Assembly: GCA_001939145.1 (NCBI GenBank)
Contig: LSRX01001118.1
Location: forward strand, 58,402-122,401
From: Symbiodinium microadriaticum
Lineage: Eukaryota > Sar > Dinophyceae > Suessiales > Symbiodiniaceae
DNA length: 64,000 nt
Direction: 5' to 3'
Under the pieces are notes generated by a model. The model worked only from the letters and a program-made list of their open reading frames with translations, ran no database searches and had not been told where the DNA came from. Made by a program: the position numbers and the translations under genes. How positions within the stretch are numbered: position 1 is the first letter of the stretch; every line of letters begins with the position of its first letter. Shown here one piece after another: positions 39,840-50,999 of this stretch.

Positions 39840-40205
39840 AGGGTTTAGGGGTTTAGGGTTTGGGGTTTGGGATTTGGGGGTTAGGGCCTTTAGTGTTTAG
39901 GGTTTAGGGTTTAGGGCCTTTAGGGTTTAGGGTTCAGGGTTGAGTAACCCTTAGAAGTAAATTAATTATGGTAGCCGACATGGGCAGGTGGGCTCTGCCC
40001 CTCTTCATCTATAGAAAGTCTATATACCTTATAGAAGCCTCATAGAAGCCCTATATACCCAAAACTCCCTTCCTTTAAAGGTGGGCCCTGCGCCCTAAAC
40101 CCTAAACCCTCAACCCTCAACCCTAAACCCTCAACCCTAAACCCTCAACCCTAAACCCTCAACCCTCAACCCTCAACCCTAAACCCTAAACCCTAAACCC
40201 TATAT
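39840..40205. repeat. TTTAGGG array, then CCCTCAA/CCCTAAA array
   Basis: TTTAGGG at 39840-39945. From 40093 a 14-bp alternation CCCTAAACCCTCAA forms a higher-order repeat to 40200. Confidence 0.9.
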
Positions 40206-40349
40206 TGTAGTTTCCCTTAAAGGTGGGCCCTGCCCCTCTTCCTGTGCTGGCTCCGCGCCGGGCGAGCCGGTGAACTGGGAGAGGCGGCCGCAGGGGGCCT
40301 GAACGGTTTGGGGCTTAGGCTTTTTTTTAGGGTTTTTAGTTTTTTTTTT

Positions 40350-41338
40350 NNNNNNNNNNNNNNNNNNNNNNNNNNNNNNNNNNNNNNNNNNNNNNNNNNN
40401 NNNNNNNNNNNNNNNNNNNNNNNNNNNNNNNNNNNNNNNNNNNNNNNNNNNNNNNNNNNNNNNNNNNNNNNNNNNNNNNNNNNNNNNNNNNNNNNNNNNN
40501 NNNNNNNNNNNNNNNNNNNNNNNNNNNNNNNNNNNNNNNNNNNNNNNNNNNNNNNNNNNNNNNNNNNNNNNNNNNNNNNNNNNNNNNNNNNNNNNNNNNN
40601 NNNNNNNNNNNNNNNNNNNNNNNNNNNNNNNNNNNNNNNNNNNNNNNNNNNNNNNNNNNNNNNNNNNNNNNNNNNNNNNNNNNNNNNNNNNNNNNNNNNN
40701 NNNNNNNNNNNNNNNNNNNNNNNNNNNNNNNNNNNNNNNNNNNNNNNNNNNNNNNNNNNNNNNNNNNNNNNNNNNNNNNNNNNNNNNNNNNNNNNNNNNN
40801 NNNNNNNNNNNNNNNNNNNNNNNNNNNNNNNNNNNNNNNNNNNNNNNNNNNNNNNNNNNNNNNNNNNNNNNNNNNNNNNNNNNNNNNNNNNNNNNNNNNN
40901 NNNNNNNNNNNNNNNNNNNNNNNNNNNNNNNNNNNNNNNNNNNNNNNNNNNNNNNNNNNNNNNNNNNNNNNNNNNNNNNNNNNNNNNNNNNNNNNNNNNN
41001 NNNNNNNNNNNNNNNNNNNNNNNNNNNNNNNNNNNNNNNNNNNNNNNNNNNNNNNNNNNNNNNNNNNNNNNNNNNNNNNNNNNNNNNNNNNNNNNNNNNN
41101 NNNNNNNNNNNNNNNNNNNNNNNNNNNNNNNNNNNNNNNNNNNNNNNNNNNNNNNNNNNNNNNNNNNNNNNNNNNNNNNNNNNNNNNNNNNNNNNNNNNN
41201 NNNNNNNNNNNNNNNNNNNNNNNNNNNNNNNNNNNNNNNNNNNNNNNNNNNNNNNNNNNNNNNNNNNNNNNNNNNNNNNNNNNNNNNNNNNNNNNNNNNN
41301 NNNNNNNNNNNNNNNNNNNNNNNNNNNNNNNNNNNNNN
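40350..41338. other. assembly gap, 989 N
   Basis: Preceded by T-rich TTTTTTTAGGGTTTTTAG; TTTAGG follows. Confidence 1.
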
Positions 41339-41474
41339 GGGTTTAGGACATTTTCAGGTGGGTAGTTACCGTTATAGGAGCCTTATAGAAGGTCTATATA
41401 CCTTATAGAAGCCTTATAGAAACCCTAAAAACCCTAAACTCCCCACCTGTGGTTTCCTTTGATTTAGGGTTTAG

Positions 41475-41532
41475 GGAGCGCCAGGAGTGCCAGAACTACT
41501 TGCTCAAGAAGGGCTTTGGGGAAGCAGGCCGG
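41475..41532 (+). CDS. exon candidate ERQECQNYLLKKGFGEAGR
   Basis: The acceptor is the TTTAG of a telomere-like unit (ends 41474) and the donor is the GT of the next unit (CGG|GTTAGGG). In between, one G then nineteen codons ERQECQNYLLKKGFGEAGR. Ends in phase 0. Very protein-like; family unknown. Confidence 0.45.
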
Positions 41533-41539
41533 GTTAGGG

Positions 41540-42065
41540 TTTAGGGGTTTAGGGGTTTGGGGGTTAAGGGGTTTAGGGTTTAGGGTTTAGGGTTTAGGGG
41601 TTAGGTCCAAGACAGTGAGCACTGGCGCTGGTAGTGGCAAGCACGGCTACCACGGATGGGAAGCAAGAAGCCTTTAAACCCTTCACTCCTGAACCTGAGC
41701 CTCTATAAACCCTAAACCCTATAAACCCTAAACCTTAAACCCTAAATTCCTCTGAAGCCTTAAACCCCTCAACCCCAACACACGAAATTGGGCCGCGACT
41801 CCTCCGCGGCCTTTGCACCGCACGGCCCGACTTCCGACAACCCCCGGCCCTGAAACCAAAGCCCATCGGGTGTTGGTTTCTAGTAGTTTTAGGATTATCA
41901 AACCCAAAACCCTAGACCCTAAACCTTAAACCCTATAAACCCTAAACCATAAACCATAAACCACCCCCTGAACTGACCCGAAACCCAACATAGCAGTTCG
42001 CGTTTGCAAGTTCGATGCTGGACTGCGAGGCACCTGTGCTGAAACGGGCAGGATGGAACTAGCAT
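41540..42065. repeat. telomere-like repeat and diluted DNA
   Basis: TTTAGGG (41535-41605), then CCCTAAA variants with CCCTATAAA units (41705-41975). No gene seen. Confidence 0.6.
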
Positions 42066-42067
42066 AG

Positions 42068-42176
42068 TGGGTTGCTGCTAAGGAACCTATTTTAAGATAC
42101 TAGAGAAGGAACCCTACTATCTACTATATAGACCCATTATGGCAACTTAAGTAAAGTTCCTTAACAGCAACCCAGC
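42068..42176. mobile_element. hairpin family F copy 2
   Basis: GGGTTGCTGCTAAGGAACCT and GTTCCTTAACAGCAACCC, with AACTTAAGTAA near the right arm. The sequence differs from copy 1 but the design is the same. Confidence 0.7.
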
Positions 42177-42184
42177 AAGTCACC

Positions 42185-43175
42185 GGACAAGAGTGCCTAA
42201 ATCCCAAGCTGTTGCACAGTTCGGTTCTCGCGTTGAAGTCCCATGCTGGCCTTGTACGGGCGCATGTACCTAAATGCTACCATAGGGTTGGTTTTGCGTG
42301 GTGTTCGCCTGCGTCGTGCGAAAACTGAAACAGACTGCCGCAAACCTCGAAGCAATCGGGCATTGCAACTTGTATTGAGCTATCTGGATTTTTTCTTGAC
42401 ATGCCGCATCGGCATCAGAGTGCTTCTCCACTGTAGCACAGCGCCCCCCCCATTAGCGCGTGTCGGATGGAACGACGGATCCACATGGTGGCATCGACTG
42501 CACGGCAGTCGCGTCGAAAGCTCTCAGCCGTCGCACGCACCGCAAACATCGAACACCGTCGCAGGGCATGATGCGAAGCTTTCTAAACTCTGAAACCGTA
42601 ACCCGAAGTTTATTGCATGGCCTATAGACGACAGTGCAGACCCCTGGCCCTTCTTGTCAAGGGGCGGGTTAAACAAGAGGTTTTACAACAAAACAGGATC
42701 TGGCCAACGGCGAGCCTTGCAGGCAAAACAACTGTTGCTGCACTGCGTTCCGCTCGCCGTGCCAAGGAGCGAAGTTGTCCGCAGTGATGGGGACGTATAA
42801 TACTGACTATAGAATATGATATGAGAAACTATGACAGACTATAGTCTACTATAAGATCTTAATTACCCCTAAACCCTAAACCCTAAACCCTCTTAGATAC
42901 AGCCTCTGTAGGCTTTGTGTCGTCGCCATCGAGCTCGTAGGCTCGAAGTTGCGGCCTTCGTGCGCCAGCTCGCACGTTCGCGCGCCGGTGGAGCGCCAGC
43001 TTCGGCAGCCTTTGCGCAGCGTTGGGTTTAGGGTTTGGGGTTTTGGGTTTAGGGTTTAGTTGTGCGGCGTTGATGGATCGTTTGTGTTTCGTGACCTGCG
43101 CGATTCTTCTCTGCCGGAATGCTGTCCTTGCCTTCCTATCCATGGCAGCTCCAACGTCGACAGCGATCCGCCACC
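42185..43175. other. unique DNA, no recognised gene
   Basis: 42243-42593 is open (reads RMYLNATIGLVLRGVRLRRA) but without motif. 42800-42860 is an ACTATAG-rich AT stretch. One short TTTAGGG run lies at 43025-43060. GC content rises towards the LINE block. Confidence 0.35.
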
Positions 43176-43177
43176 TC

Positions 43178-43266
43178 TAAGTAAGGTTTGGGTAAGTTCT
43201 ACCACAATTAATTATAAAAAAGGAACCCCCAAAATAGAATAGACACTTATTACGGCCCCTATATTA
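43178..43266. mobile_element. hairpin family A copy 8
   Basis: Right half AAAGGAACCCCCAAAATAGA then ATAGACACTTATTACGGCCCCTATATTA (arm). Left half TAAGTAAGGTTTGGG is shortened. Confidence 0.55.
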
Positions 43267-43689
43267 CACTTGCCAGCCGCCTGCCCTAGTTTTGCTGCCC
43301 ATTGATCACAGGGATTCTGCAGTGTGCGCAGGGGCCAAGACTATGCTTTCTCCTTGTCGCTGCTTCCAGCCCGGCATTGAAAAGCCATGAGCTCAAGGCA
43401 TCACTTTGTGTCATGATGCTTTGAATATGAAAACGTGATTCCGAGTTGATGGAATTTGCTGCGAATCTTGCTCCGTTCATTCGATAAGACTCAGACTCAT
43501 GTGCAGCTCGACACTGGCTGCAGCTTGACGTGTCAGACTCTTGGAACGATTTGGCCATTGCGTGTTATTGCTCCGTCCCATGACAACGGTCCAATCAAGT
43601 CCGGAGGCGCAAACGCTTGTGCAAGCAAGCCCTGCGGCAGTAAAGCAGAGGATCGTAATTGTCGGCCGTCATCGCGTAGACCAGGCTCC

Positions 43690-44495
43690 TGACGCAGTGC
43701 CCGCCGCCTGGGCCGAAAGAGCGAGGAGTTTGGAGCATTCTTGCGGGGCTGGCAACAACGGGCGACCCTCGTCAGCGACACGCGCACGCGCTCGATTTGC
43801 ATCTTTCTCACGTCGATGCTGCATCTCTGCCACTGCTGGTGTCTTTCGCAGGCCAGGCCGCATGCCGCGCGACCGTAGTTTCGAGCGACTTTTGTTCCTC
43901 CCAACCTGTGCAGAAGTGGTGGCGCCTTCGCCACTATTCCGCGTCCTGCCGCTGTGCCGGCTTTGGCTTGCAATTGTTTGTTGTGCCTGCATGCTTTGGA
44001 CGCCTGGAATCCCGCGGTGATCACAGGACCGCAGGTGCTACTCCTGGCATCTCTTTGCATTCTGGTGCGCGGGTAGCCCACAATGTTTACCTGCAAGACG
44101 ACATGAATGAACATCGATGTCGATCTCGCGAACGGGTTCTCCTTCTGGCAAGCGCAGTAGGCCGTCGACGCCACCATGGTGAGCCGCCTCAAACCGGCTT
44201 TTGACGGTGCTTCTCGACGCAAATACCACCAAACGTGCACTGAGCTATTGTGCTCCCGCTGCTGCCGCTTGGTTGTCGTTGGGGTGAAAGTCACGGGCAG
44301 GTTTGTGGCGGACGCCGTTCGAGAAACACCCCGTACCTCCAACATTCCTGCAGCTGTGCAGACCGCCGTGCGCTAGGGGGTCCGGCTTGCTTGGCTGCAC
44401 AGCGCGCCTTCACCACCTCTTTGCTGGAGCTTCCGCTCGCAGGTGTGTCGGCTGGCGCTGCGTCAATGCCTCCCTTCGCTTCGTGCTGGTAGCTT
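43690..44495 (+). pseudogene. RT-LINE ORF, C-terminal half, decayed (copy 1)
   Basis: Pieces of the LINE ORF appear in order but in shifting frames: GWQQRAT (43748), LSQARPHAA (43842), SRGDHRTAGAT (a decayed Cys/His motif, about 44012), GARVAHNVYLQD (about 44065), DLANGFSFWQAQ then an in-frame TAG (44158-44160), AVDATMVSRLKP, CCRLVVVGVKVTGRFVADAV and LAAQRAFTTSLLELPLAG (to 44447). A one-base insertion between DMN and NIDVDLANG shifts the frame. Known, from memory: this order matches the C-terminal half of a LINE-like RT ORF common in dinoflagellate genomes. The long reverse-strand open frame at 43533-44345 is its antisense shadow. Confidence 0.65.
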
Positions 44496-44499
44496 TCGG

Positions 44500-45650
44500 T
44501 AGTTTCGCGCACCGAACATTATTCACATTATAGTTTTCTGGCGGGCGGGAAGATAGGCGATGTAAATGCTCACAGACCCTAGTTAATTTTGTAACATGGT
44601 TTGGTTTGGCCGTTAGTTGAGGACCGTGACACATCGGCGCGGGGGTAACGGGGAACCTAGTAGAAACTCCGTGGTGGAATGAAAGGAAGGCGACGCAAAC
44701 CAATTTTTTTCGCCAGAGTGGTCCCCATTTTTAAACTGTGGATATTGATGTTGCTTAAAGCTGCAACGTGTTTCTAAAATCTACTTGATGATCCGGCCTC
44801 GACAGCAAATTGCATTTCCCTATCACATTGACCAACTTCAGTTCTGTTTCGGAGCCGCTATGCCGACAGCCAATGTTATTTGTATAGTGACGGGCGTGTG
44901 GAGTCAACTTCATCAACACCGAGTCTTGCAGTGTTGGATTCGGAAAAACCGTTGGTCAAGTCCAGAACCACACCCTGACAAACTGATCTTAATGTCGGGC
45001 AGGCAAGGGTGGCTCGAACCGCACCCAAGTGTGATACGAGACAGTTCTCGAAAGAACTTCAGTTTTATGTCAAAGACGCAAACGGTATTTCCCCAACAAA
45101 AAGCACAATCATCAGGCATCCGTCAAAAGTGTCCACCTTCGGGAACTACCACCTGCCACGTTCTTCACTTGTTTCCCAGGTCCAGACTACGACATGGTGT
45201 ATCATTGGCTGGCTGATTATGTTTTTTTTTCGCGATCATTATTTGCGTCAAAACTGGCGACTTGCCTCGTACATTGCATTGCACGCCATCGATGCGTCAA
45301 ACGTGTTCTGCAATGGGATGGATCTCCCTACTAGTGCAAGATCAAGCCTTGGGATGAAAAAAAACTGGCTGCTTTTGCTCGCATTCTGGAAACCACGCTG
45401 CTAGATTTGTCCGGCATTCAGCAACCAAGCTGCTAGACGTTTCTTTCATTTAAAAACCTAGCAGCTTACATTATCCCTCGCTCAGAAGCGGGCCTGCTGA
45501 ACTTGGGAACTGTACGCTCAACATGATTGTCTGAGAGGTTTGCCGCTCAAGATGCCCAGCATGAGAAACAAAAAACATCCCGGACAAACGTTGTGAACCT
45601 AGCACTTTCTAGCATTCGCATCCATTGTCCCCCGGAACCTAACAGTGTCT
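44500..45650. other. unique DNA with broken open frames
   Basis: Forward frames at 44785-45216 and 45009-45404 overlap. The second reads RQFSKELQFYVKDANGISPT and HAIDASNVFCNGMDLPTSAR. Neither has a recognised domain; they could be a decayed element. Confidence 0.3.
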
Positions 45651-45740
45651 ACTCGTAGCATTGTCTAGCATCATCGAGCATTGACTGGCATTTTCTAGCA
45701 TGGTCTAGCATTGTCTAGCACCGCCTGGTATTTCGTAGCA
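45651..45740. repeat. 10-bp periodic repeat ending AGCA
   Basis: Nine consecutive 10-mers of the form NNNNCTAGCA (ACTCGTAGCA, TTGTCTAGCA, TCATCGAGCA, TTGACTGGCA, TTTTCTAGCA, TGGTCTAGCA, TTGTCTAGCA, CCGCCTGGTA, TTTCGTAGCA). Looser copies at 45601-45620 and 45777-45800. Confidence 0.9.
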
Positions 45741-46317
45741 TTATGGTCCTCCGGGACCCGGCCGGAATGTAACACATTCTAGCACTCCCTAGCATTCCGT
45801 AACATATATTTTAGTATTGTGGAGATGTATAGCGCCAGAAGAGTTTCTTAATGACCTTCATCCCCGGACCTCTCGTGCAGGAAGTCCTGGAGAATGCGTG
45901 CCTGCCTATGCCCATGTGCCTGCTGGCCCGATGAGCCGTCGCAACATAGCGCAGCACGGTAACCCACGGGAACACAGAAATATACTGAAATGCCTTATTA
46001 CTGAGTTCGTTAATGTTGGCATGCCCAAGCAAGCTTTGCTTACGAGCATGCCGGCACGAATGGCTCCTGCGTCCTCCTTTGTCGTTGCGCTTGTAGTCCA
46101 CGCGCCGTGTGCGCACAAGCACGTCAATGCCTCACAAGCCAAAAAGTCGCCGGCAGCTTTGGGTTGCTACTCTGATCTACTCTGTGCTCGCGTTGTCATA
46201 TTGGCTCCCTGGTGCGTCATGGATGTGATGAAATAGCAGCAAACCAGTTCCAGGCAAATCGCACAGTCGAATTATGCTGTTGCTGTGGTCCGTCCGGCCC
46301 AATCGAGATAACTCCTG

Positions 46318-46620
46318 GCCATCTCCTGGGCCCACCTGCCACTTCGCCACGGGGGCCTGGGCATGCGCAGCGCCGCGGCGCATGCCCCCGCAACCTGTTT
46401 CGCCTCTTTGGCCGATGCGCTTCGCGCCGTCAGGGTGCGCGAAACCTCGTCCTGCGACCATATGTTGCAACAACTCGCAGATCCTGCGTGCAAGCTCCGT
46501 TGCTTCGCGTCGCTCCGAAGGGCTGCCGGCCGTTGCCCTGTGCAATCACGGGCTGACGTGCCGCCATGGGGTGAGCTGCTCGCGGAACGTGAGTTTTCGC
46601 CTCCGTTTTGGGAGCATCGA
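46318..46620 (+). pseudogene. RT-LINE connection-domain fragment (copy 2)
   Basis: Reads WAHLPLRHGGLGMRSAAAHA, PATCFASLADALRAVRVR, later VPPWGELLAERE. The LPLRxGGLGxRSA...A..ASxADAL block normally follows the RT thumb in this LINE family. No RT upstream or Cys motif downstream, so it is a separate truncated piece. Confidence 0.65.
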
Positions 46621-47390
46621 GGCTTTCGGGTATGCGGGGAAACCATCCTATTATAAGGTCTTGATCCATGTCCCGGCCATGGAACTCCGAACCCAAGCCG
46701 CCGGGATGTTAGTGCAGGCTCGATTTCCCGAAACCATACCGCGAACCGAGTGTTTGCGGGAACAGGAACAGGATGTCCGTAGCGAGAACCCGTTACGGGA
46801 AGGGGCACCGATCCTGCAACAGCAAGCTTCAGTCCTTGTAAGACCCCGCAGGCCGCCTCTCGTAACAGGAACCAATGCGGGGCTCCAAGAATGAGTAGTT
46901 TCACATCCACCCGCTGTTGTGGCTCGCCAACTCAAGGACAGTTGGCTTCAAAACCTCATGTCCTGCAGCATTACAAATGGATTTCATATGTCCTCAGCAA
47001 CCTTTGTCCTGAGTTTCCCATGGCCACAGCATCGGTGTTGCCATTAGTGCCCTGCTTTGCCCCAAAGTAGCAGTGCATGTGTTTGTTGCGGGTGAAGCCC
47101 GTTCTCGAATGGAAAATGCCTGAACCCTCGAACCTGACCCCGCAGCCCGTCAAATCCAAACCCCTAGAGCACTAAACCCCAAACCCCTAAAGCTCTTAAA
47201 TGTCTCCACGACCGCAGTGTCCTGAACCCCGAAGCTTTAAACCTTCAACCCAGAGAACAAGCCAATGGGCTGTCCACGATGGCGTGCAAAGGCCTTGCAC
47301 CACCACCAATGGTAATAGTAGTACTCGTCGTACGACATTTTTAGACTTGCACCAGCACGACCGTCCTTAGAAGATAAAGCATCCATATTC
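46620..47390. other. unique DNA between LINE pieces
   Basis: Several overlapping open frames on both strands in GC-rich DNA; no motif seen. 47155-47245 holds weak CCCTAAA-like units. Confidence 0.3.
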
Positions 47391-47394
47391 GTTT

Positions 47395-49398
47395 GCCCGT
47401 GGATTGGTCGTTGGCAACTTCTTCAGGCGCATTGTCGTGCGCACGCTCGCGCCGTCGAGGAGGCTTGTCCACACCTTTACGCCCTTGGCAATCGTGCTGG
47501 CTTGGAGGCATTGGTGCATGCTGCGCAGGGGGCAAGGTGCGCACATGATCCGAATCTTCGTGTGGTTTCCTTGGACCGCCGCTTACGACGGCATCAGCCG
47601 CCAGTCGATTCTTCAGGAACTCCGGTCCCTCCCTGCTGCTGCCGCGTTGCTCCCGTTTGCTAGGCTCCGTCCTGTTCCGTGTGGCATCAAGGCGCCGCCA
47701 CTCGACATTTGCGCCAAGCCGAAGGCGTGGAACCAGGGGATCCTTTATGCCCAGCTCTGTTCTGTTTGGGTTTGCAGCCTGCCCTCGCTGACCTTCAGCG
47801 TGAGTTCCGCGAGGATCTGGGCGAACGCATTTTAGCCTACTTCGATGATGCCACCGAGCGTGTGTTGCATTTTGTCCGCCGTTTCGAGCACCACCTTGCT
47901 CGTCACACTCGCCTGCGCCTTGTTGGCAAGACCGCCATCTGGAACGGCGCTGGCCTTGCCCCGGGGGGCTGGGGGGAGCTCTCGTCGGCTACCCGTGTAT
48001 GGTTCGGGGACCCTGCCCTGGAGCCTTCATCACGTGGCATACTCTTGCTCGGTACTCCTTTCGGTGAGCCGCAGTTCCTCGCCAAACTCTGTCCGACCGG
48101 CAGGAGGCCCTCCTCTTCTCGTTGCGCGGACTATCGCGAACTCGGTGACACACAGGTCTCTTGGCTGCTGCTTCTGTACACAGCTGCCCCCCGAGCACAG
48201 TTTGCCTGGCGCACTCTTCCACGTCGCTTGGCACGGGACTTTGCACACGCATTCGATACTGGCGTGCTCACAGCGTTGAGCGTGTTGTTGCTTGCGGAGG
48301 GGCCGTCCCCAATCCGCCGGCAGCTGCCCGTGTTGCACAACTTGTTTTTCGTCATGTGGGCTTGGGTTGCGTAGCTTCCTTGCAGGCACCTGCAGCGTAC
48401 TGGGCGTCCTGGGCTGACGCAGTTGCCGTCCTCCGTGTATACGAGATGCACCGTTTGTCAATTCCCTGGTGCAAACTCTTGACGATTGGTCGCCTGTGCA
48501 AGATTTGGCGCATGCCTCCGATGCTCTTGCGGAGGCTGGCATTGCGCTGCCGCGGTGGGTTGACTTGCCCCGGCATGGCCCTGCACGCGCCACGGACGAT
48601 GCCGACCCCGATGACCCCGATGTCCCGTACCGGGGGTGGCAATGCTCTGCTTTTCGCGTCCTCGATGATCGTGGCTCGGCCGAGCACCGCCGCGCCGTCG
48701 GGCCTGCGGAGCTCGCATTCCTCGACTCACAGTTCGGGAATCTGGCCCTTTCGCCGCAAGGTTGCGTCGCCCACGAGCTCGCCCTCGACCCAGCGTTCTT
48801 AAGGCGGCAGCTTCGGCGATCCAGCGACCACCGACTTCAAGACCGAGGACAACCAGGCGGCACCGACGGGCGTCAGCGAACTCAGGGTAGGTGCGTTCTT
48901 TGGCTCGTCGCGCTTCAGCCAACGCTGCCCCAGCACTCTCCGGCGCCGGGGCACACCGGCAGAAGTAAACGGCGAGACTAGTGTAATGTCAACGGCAAGT
49001 TGCGAACCTCCCCACAACGGCAGGCCATTGGCGATCACTTCGATGCGGCGCTCATCATGTCGGTGTGCCCGGAGGCCAGGTCTCGCACCAGGACGTGGGG
49101 GGGCGACAGCGGCACCAGCTTCACGGCAGACCCGAGCAGCTGCACGTTTGAGCGGTCCACCCCGTGCCCTGAGGGCAGGCAGCGACGTGGTCACCCAGAG
49201 CATCATGCGGACGCCCACAGCGGCATTGTGCAGGAGCACATGGCAGAGGGAGCCGCAGCTGCCGCACGCTCCCTTGCAGCCAGCTTGCTGTCCCTTCCCA
49301 TTTCCAACACCGCCAACCTTGATGGCGAGGCCCCTCTTTTGAGTGACGTGCTAAATGATTCGTCAGAAACACCTCCGCTCACCTCCCGCATGGGGTGA
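47395..49398 (+). pseudogene. RT-LINE ORF with internal inversion (copy 3)
   Basis: Longest LINE copy. In order: FFRRIVVRTLA (47413), ALGNRAGLEALVHAAQ, VVSLD then after a frameshift TAAYDGISRQSILQEL (RT motif A), RQAEGVEPGDPLCPALF (motif B, about 47712), ILAYFDDAT (motif C, catalytic Asp pair, 47838), LVGKTAIWNGAGL, ILLLGTPFGEPQFLAKL (thumb), PPAAARVAQLVFRHVGLG, APAAYWASWADAVAVL, YRGWQCSAFRVLDD, AELAFLDSQFG, LDPAFLRRQL. The next ~460 bp are inverted; then AARSLAASLLSLPISN, LDGEAPLLSDVLNDSS and the stop after TSRMG at 49398. Several frameshifts make it non-functional. No endonuclease is attached. Confidence 0.75.
48804..49265 (-). pseudogene. inverted segment inside LINE copy 3
   Basis: On the reverse strand, reading from 49265 down: LRLPLPCAPAQ, CRCGRPHDALGDHVAACPQG (Cys/His zinc-type motif), REAGAAVAPPRPGARPGL, RRIEVIANGLPLWGGSQLAV, DITLVSPFTSAGVP, ERTYPEFADARRCRLVVLGL, EVGGRWIAEAA. 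These are exactly the segments missing between FLRRQL and AARSLAAS of the + strand copy. The breakpoints carry GCGGCAGCTTCGGC (48804-48817) and GCCGCAGCTGCCGC (49252-49265), reverse complements at 13 of 14 positions. Confidence 0.7.
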
Positions 49399-49868
49399 GC
49401 CTGCTTCCGTGCTCGGGATGGTTACGGGTTTGGTCGTGGGTTTGGTATGGTTTGGTTGACTCCGGTAGTCTGCTGCACTGGGACCGCGCTCGATGCTTGC
49501 AAAAAAGTCTGTGGAAAAAAACAGTATGGAACAACAATTCGTGGCTTCAAAGACTAAGCGTATTGCCACTGGCATCCTATATCACAAACAATGAATCTGT
49601 TGCAGCCCTAAATTCTATATGCTTCGAACGAAACATAGGCGTCCGCAAAAGGCTTTCATAGTGTCACAGCAGGGGACCGAAACCCGGTCCCCCACACAAG
49701 GGTTCCATCATAGTTTCGGTTGCTTGGCTTTCCCTGGGACAGTTCCTGCTACGCTCTCTGCGCGGTTCTTGTTTCTACTAGCCTTAGTTCCCGTTACAAC
49801 GCTCAGAAATGGTTTCCGTTACTCCCCAAACGGGTTCGTGTTACCCCTTGCGCCCACCGCGAGCCTTG

Positions 49869-50125
49869 GCCATTGCGCGCGTCACGGCTTTGCGTAAATC
49901 GGATGGCGGAGTTCGGGGCCTTGCAACGACCGCAAACGGCAAGCCACGGCGTGTTGCCGGGGTGGCCCTGCGCCACGCTCACTGGACGAAGGAGCGCACT
50001 TTTGTTGGCCTGCTGGACTGCGGCGGGGTGCGACGGGCACGATGCCTTGGCTGTGACGCGACATTCGTGTCAATCCTCACACGACGCCTACAGCCGTGCG
50101 CGGCTGCAATCGGCAATCGACGGCA
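49869..50125 (+). pseudogene. RT-LINE N-terminal RT fragment (copy 4)
   Basis: Reads ARVTALRKSDGGVRGLATTA, then KPRRVAGVALRHA, CDATFVSI, and after a frameshift HDAYSRARLQSAIDG, a worn RT motif A region. The palm core and catalytic YxDD are not present downstream. Confidence 0.5.
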
Positions 50126-50663
50126 CGGTGCTGCGAGTCATGTGGACGGAAATTGGAGGGCGCTCCGCTTCCTGCGCGGGCGCCACTTGCTCATGAGGGC
50201 GCAAAGCCTCGGCAGCGTGGACGAGCGCGTCCAACTTGAGAGATGCTGCGCGCTGGCTGCACGGGACAATTGCGGGACATGCGCTGCCGCTTGTCCAGGG
50301 ATACCGCCACCGCGTCGGGTCACGAGGGCCGCGCGGATTTGCGCAGCTGATGCAACCCTGCCGGCTCCTGCATGCAGCGACAAGGCACGTGCATGGGCAC
50401 GCACCCATGCCAACACCATGCCAAAAAAAGGGTTCAGGCCGCGGATTTCCGCCGGAACCGCTGCAATTTACGTGCATGCGCCTTGCATCGACAGCAGTTT
50501 TTCGCTTACCACCGCATGCAACACGACTGCCACAGCAGTCGGGCCTGCACCTGCGGGGCGTCGTGTCCAAGTCCGTCGACGAGCACCATTTTCCTGTTTG
50601 TCGCGGCCGCGCCAGCCTGCTGTGCCAGCCTGCCCTCTCTGCCCTTCACGGCGCTCCCAATCA

Positions 50664-50980
50664 AAGCCGCTGCTGAGCGACGTTCTTGCTGACTCCGTCA
50701 CCTCTCCGTGCGGCTGCGGCCCGCGCACGTCACGATGCACAAGATCCGGACGGCTGTGGTCGGAGGGCGTGCCGGAAATGTGCAACAATCGCTGCCACTG
50801 CATGCCAGCGTGCAGTTTTCCCAAAACGGCTTGGACCCCAGCGACTCTTTGCCCTTGCCTGTTTTGCGCCTCGTTGCCTATCTGGCCTCCTGCCGCGGTG
50901 ATGCCGCTCAGGGTTGGCTGCGACGTTGGTCGGGCTTCCTCAACATGACTTTCCAAAACACCCTTTCTGCGCTCCTCGAA
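50664..50980 (+). pseudogene. RT-LINE C-terminal fragments
   Basis: KPLLSDVLADS (50664-50696) matches the extreme C-terminus seen in copy 3 (PLLSDVLNDS). GDAAQGWLRRWSGFLNMTFQ then NTLSALLE (50897-50980) matches the region that should precede it. The order is reversed relative to an intact element, so two copies are abutted. Confidence 0.5.
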
Positions 50981-50999
50981 ACACGCACGTCCACACGTC

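Noticed and set aside
40308..41408. 366-codon forward frame
   Set aside because: Almost entirely assembly gap (N); also the frames across 10940-11605 and 53642-54180.
43533..44345. 270-codon reverse-strand open frame
   Set aside because: Exact antisense of the decayed LINE copy, whose conserved motifs are on the + strand.
47395..49398. L1-style twin priming as cause of the LINE inversion
   Set aside because: Twin priming inverts the 5' part; here an internal segment is inverted with both flanks in original order and short inverted repeats at the breakpoints.
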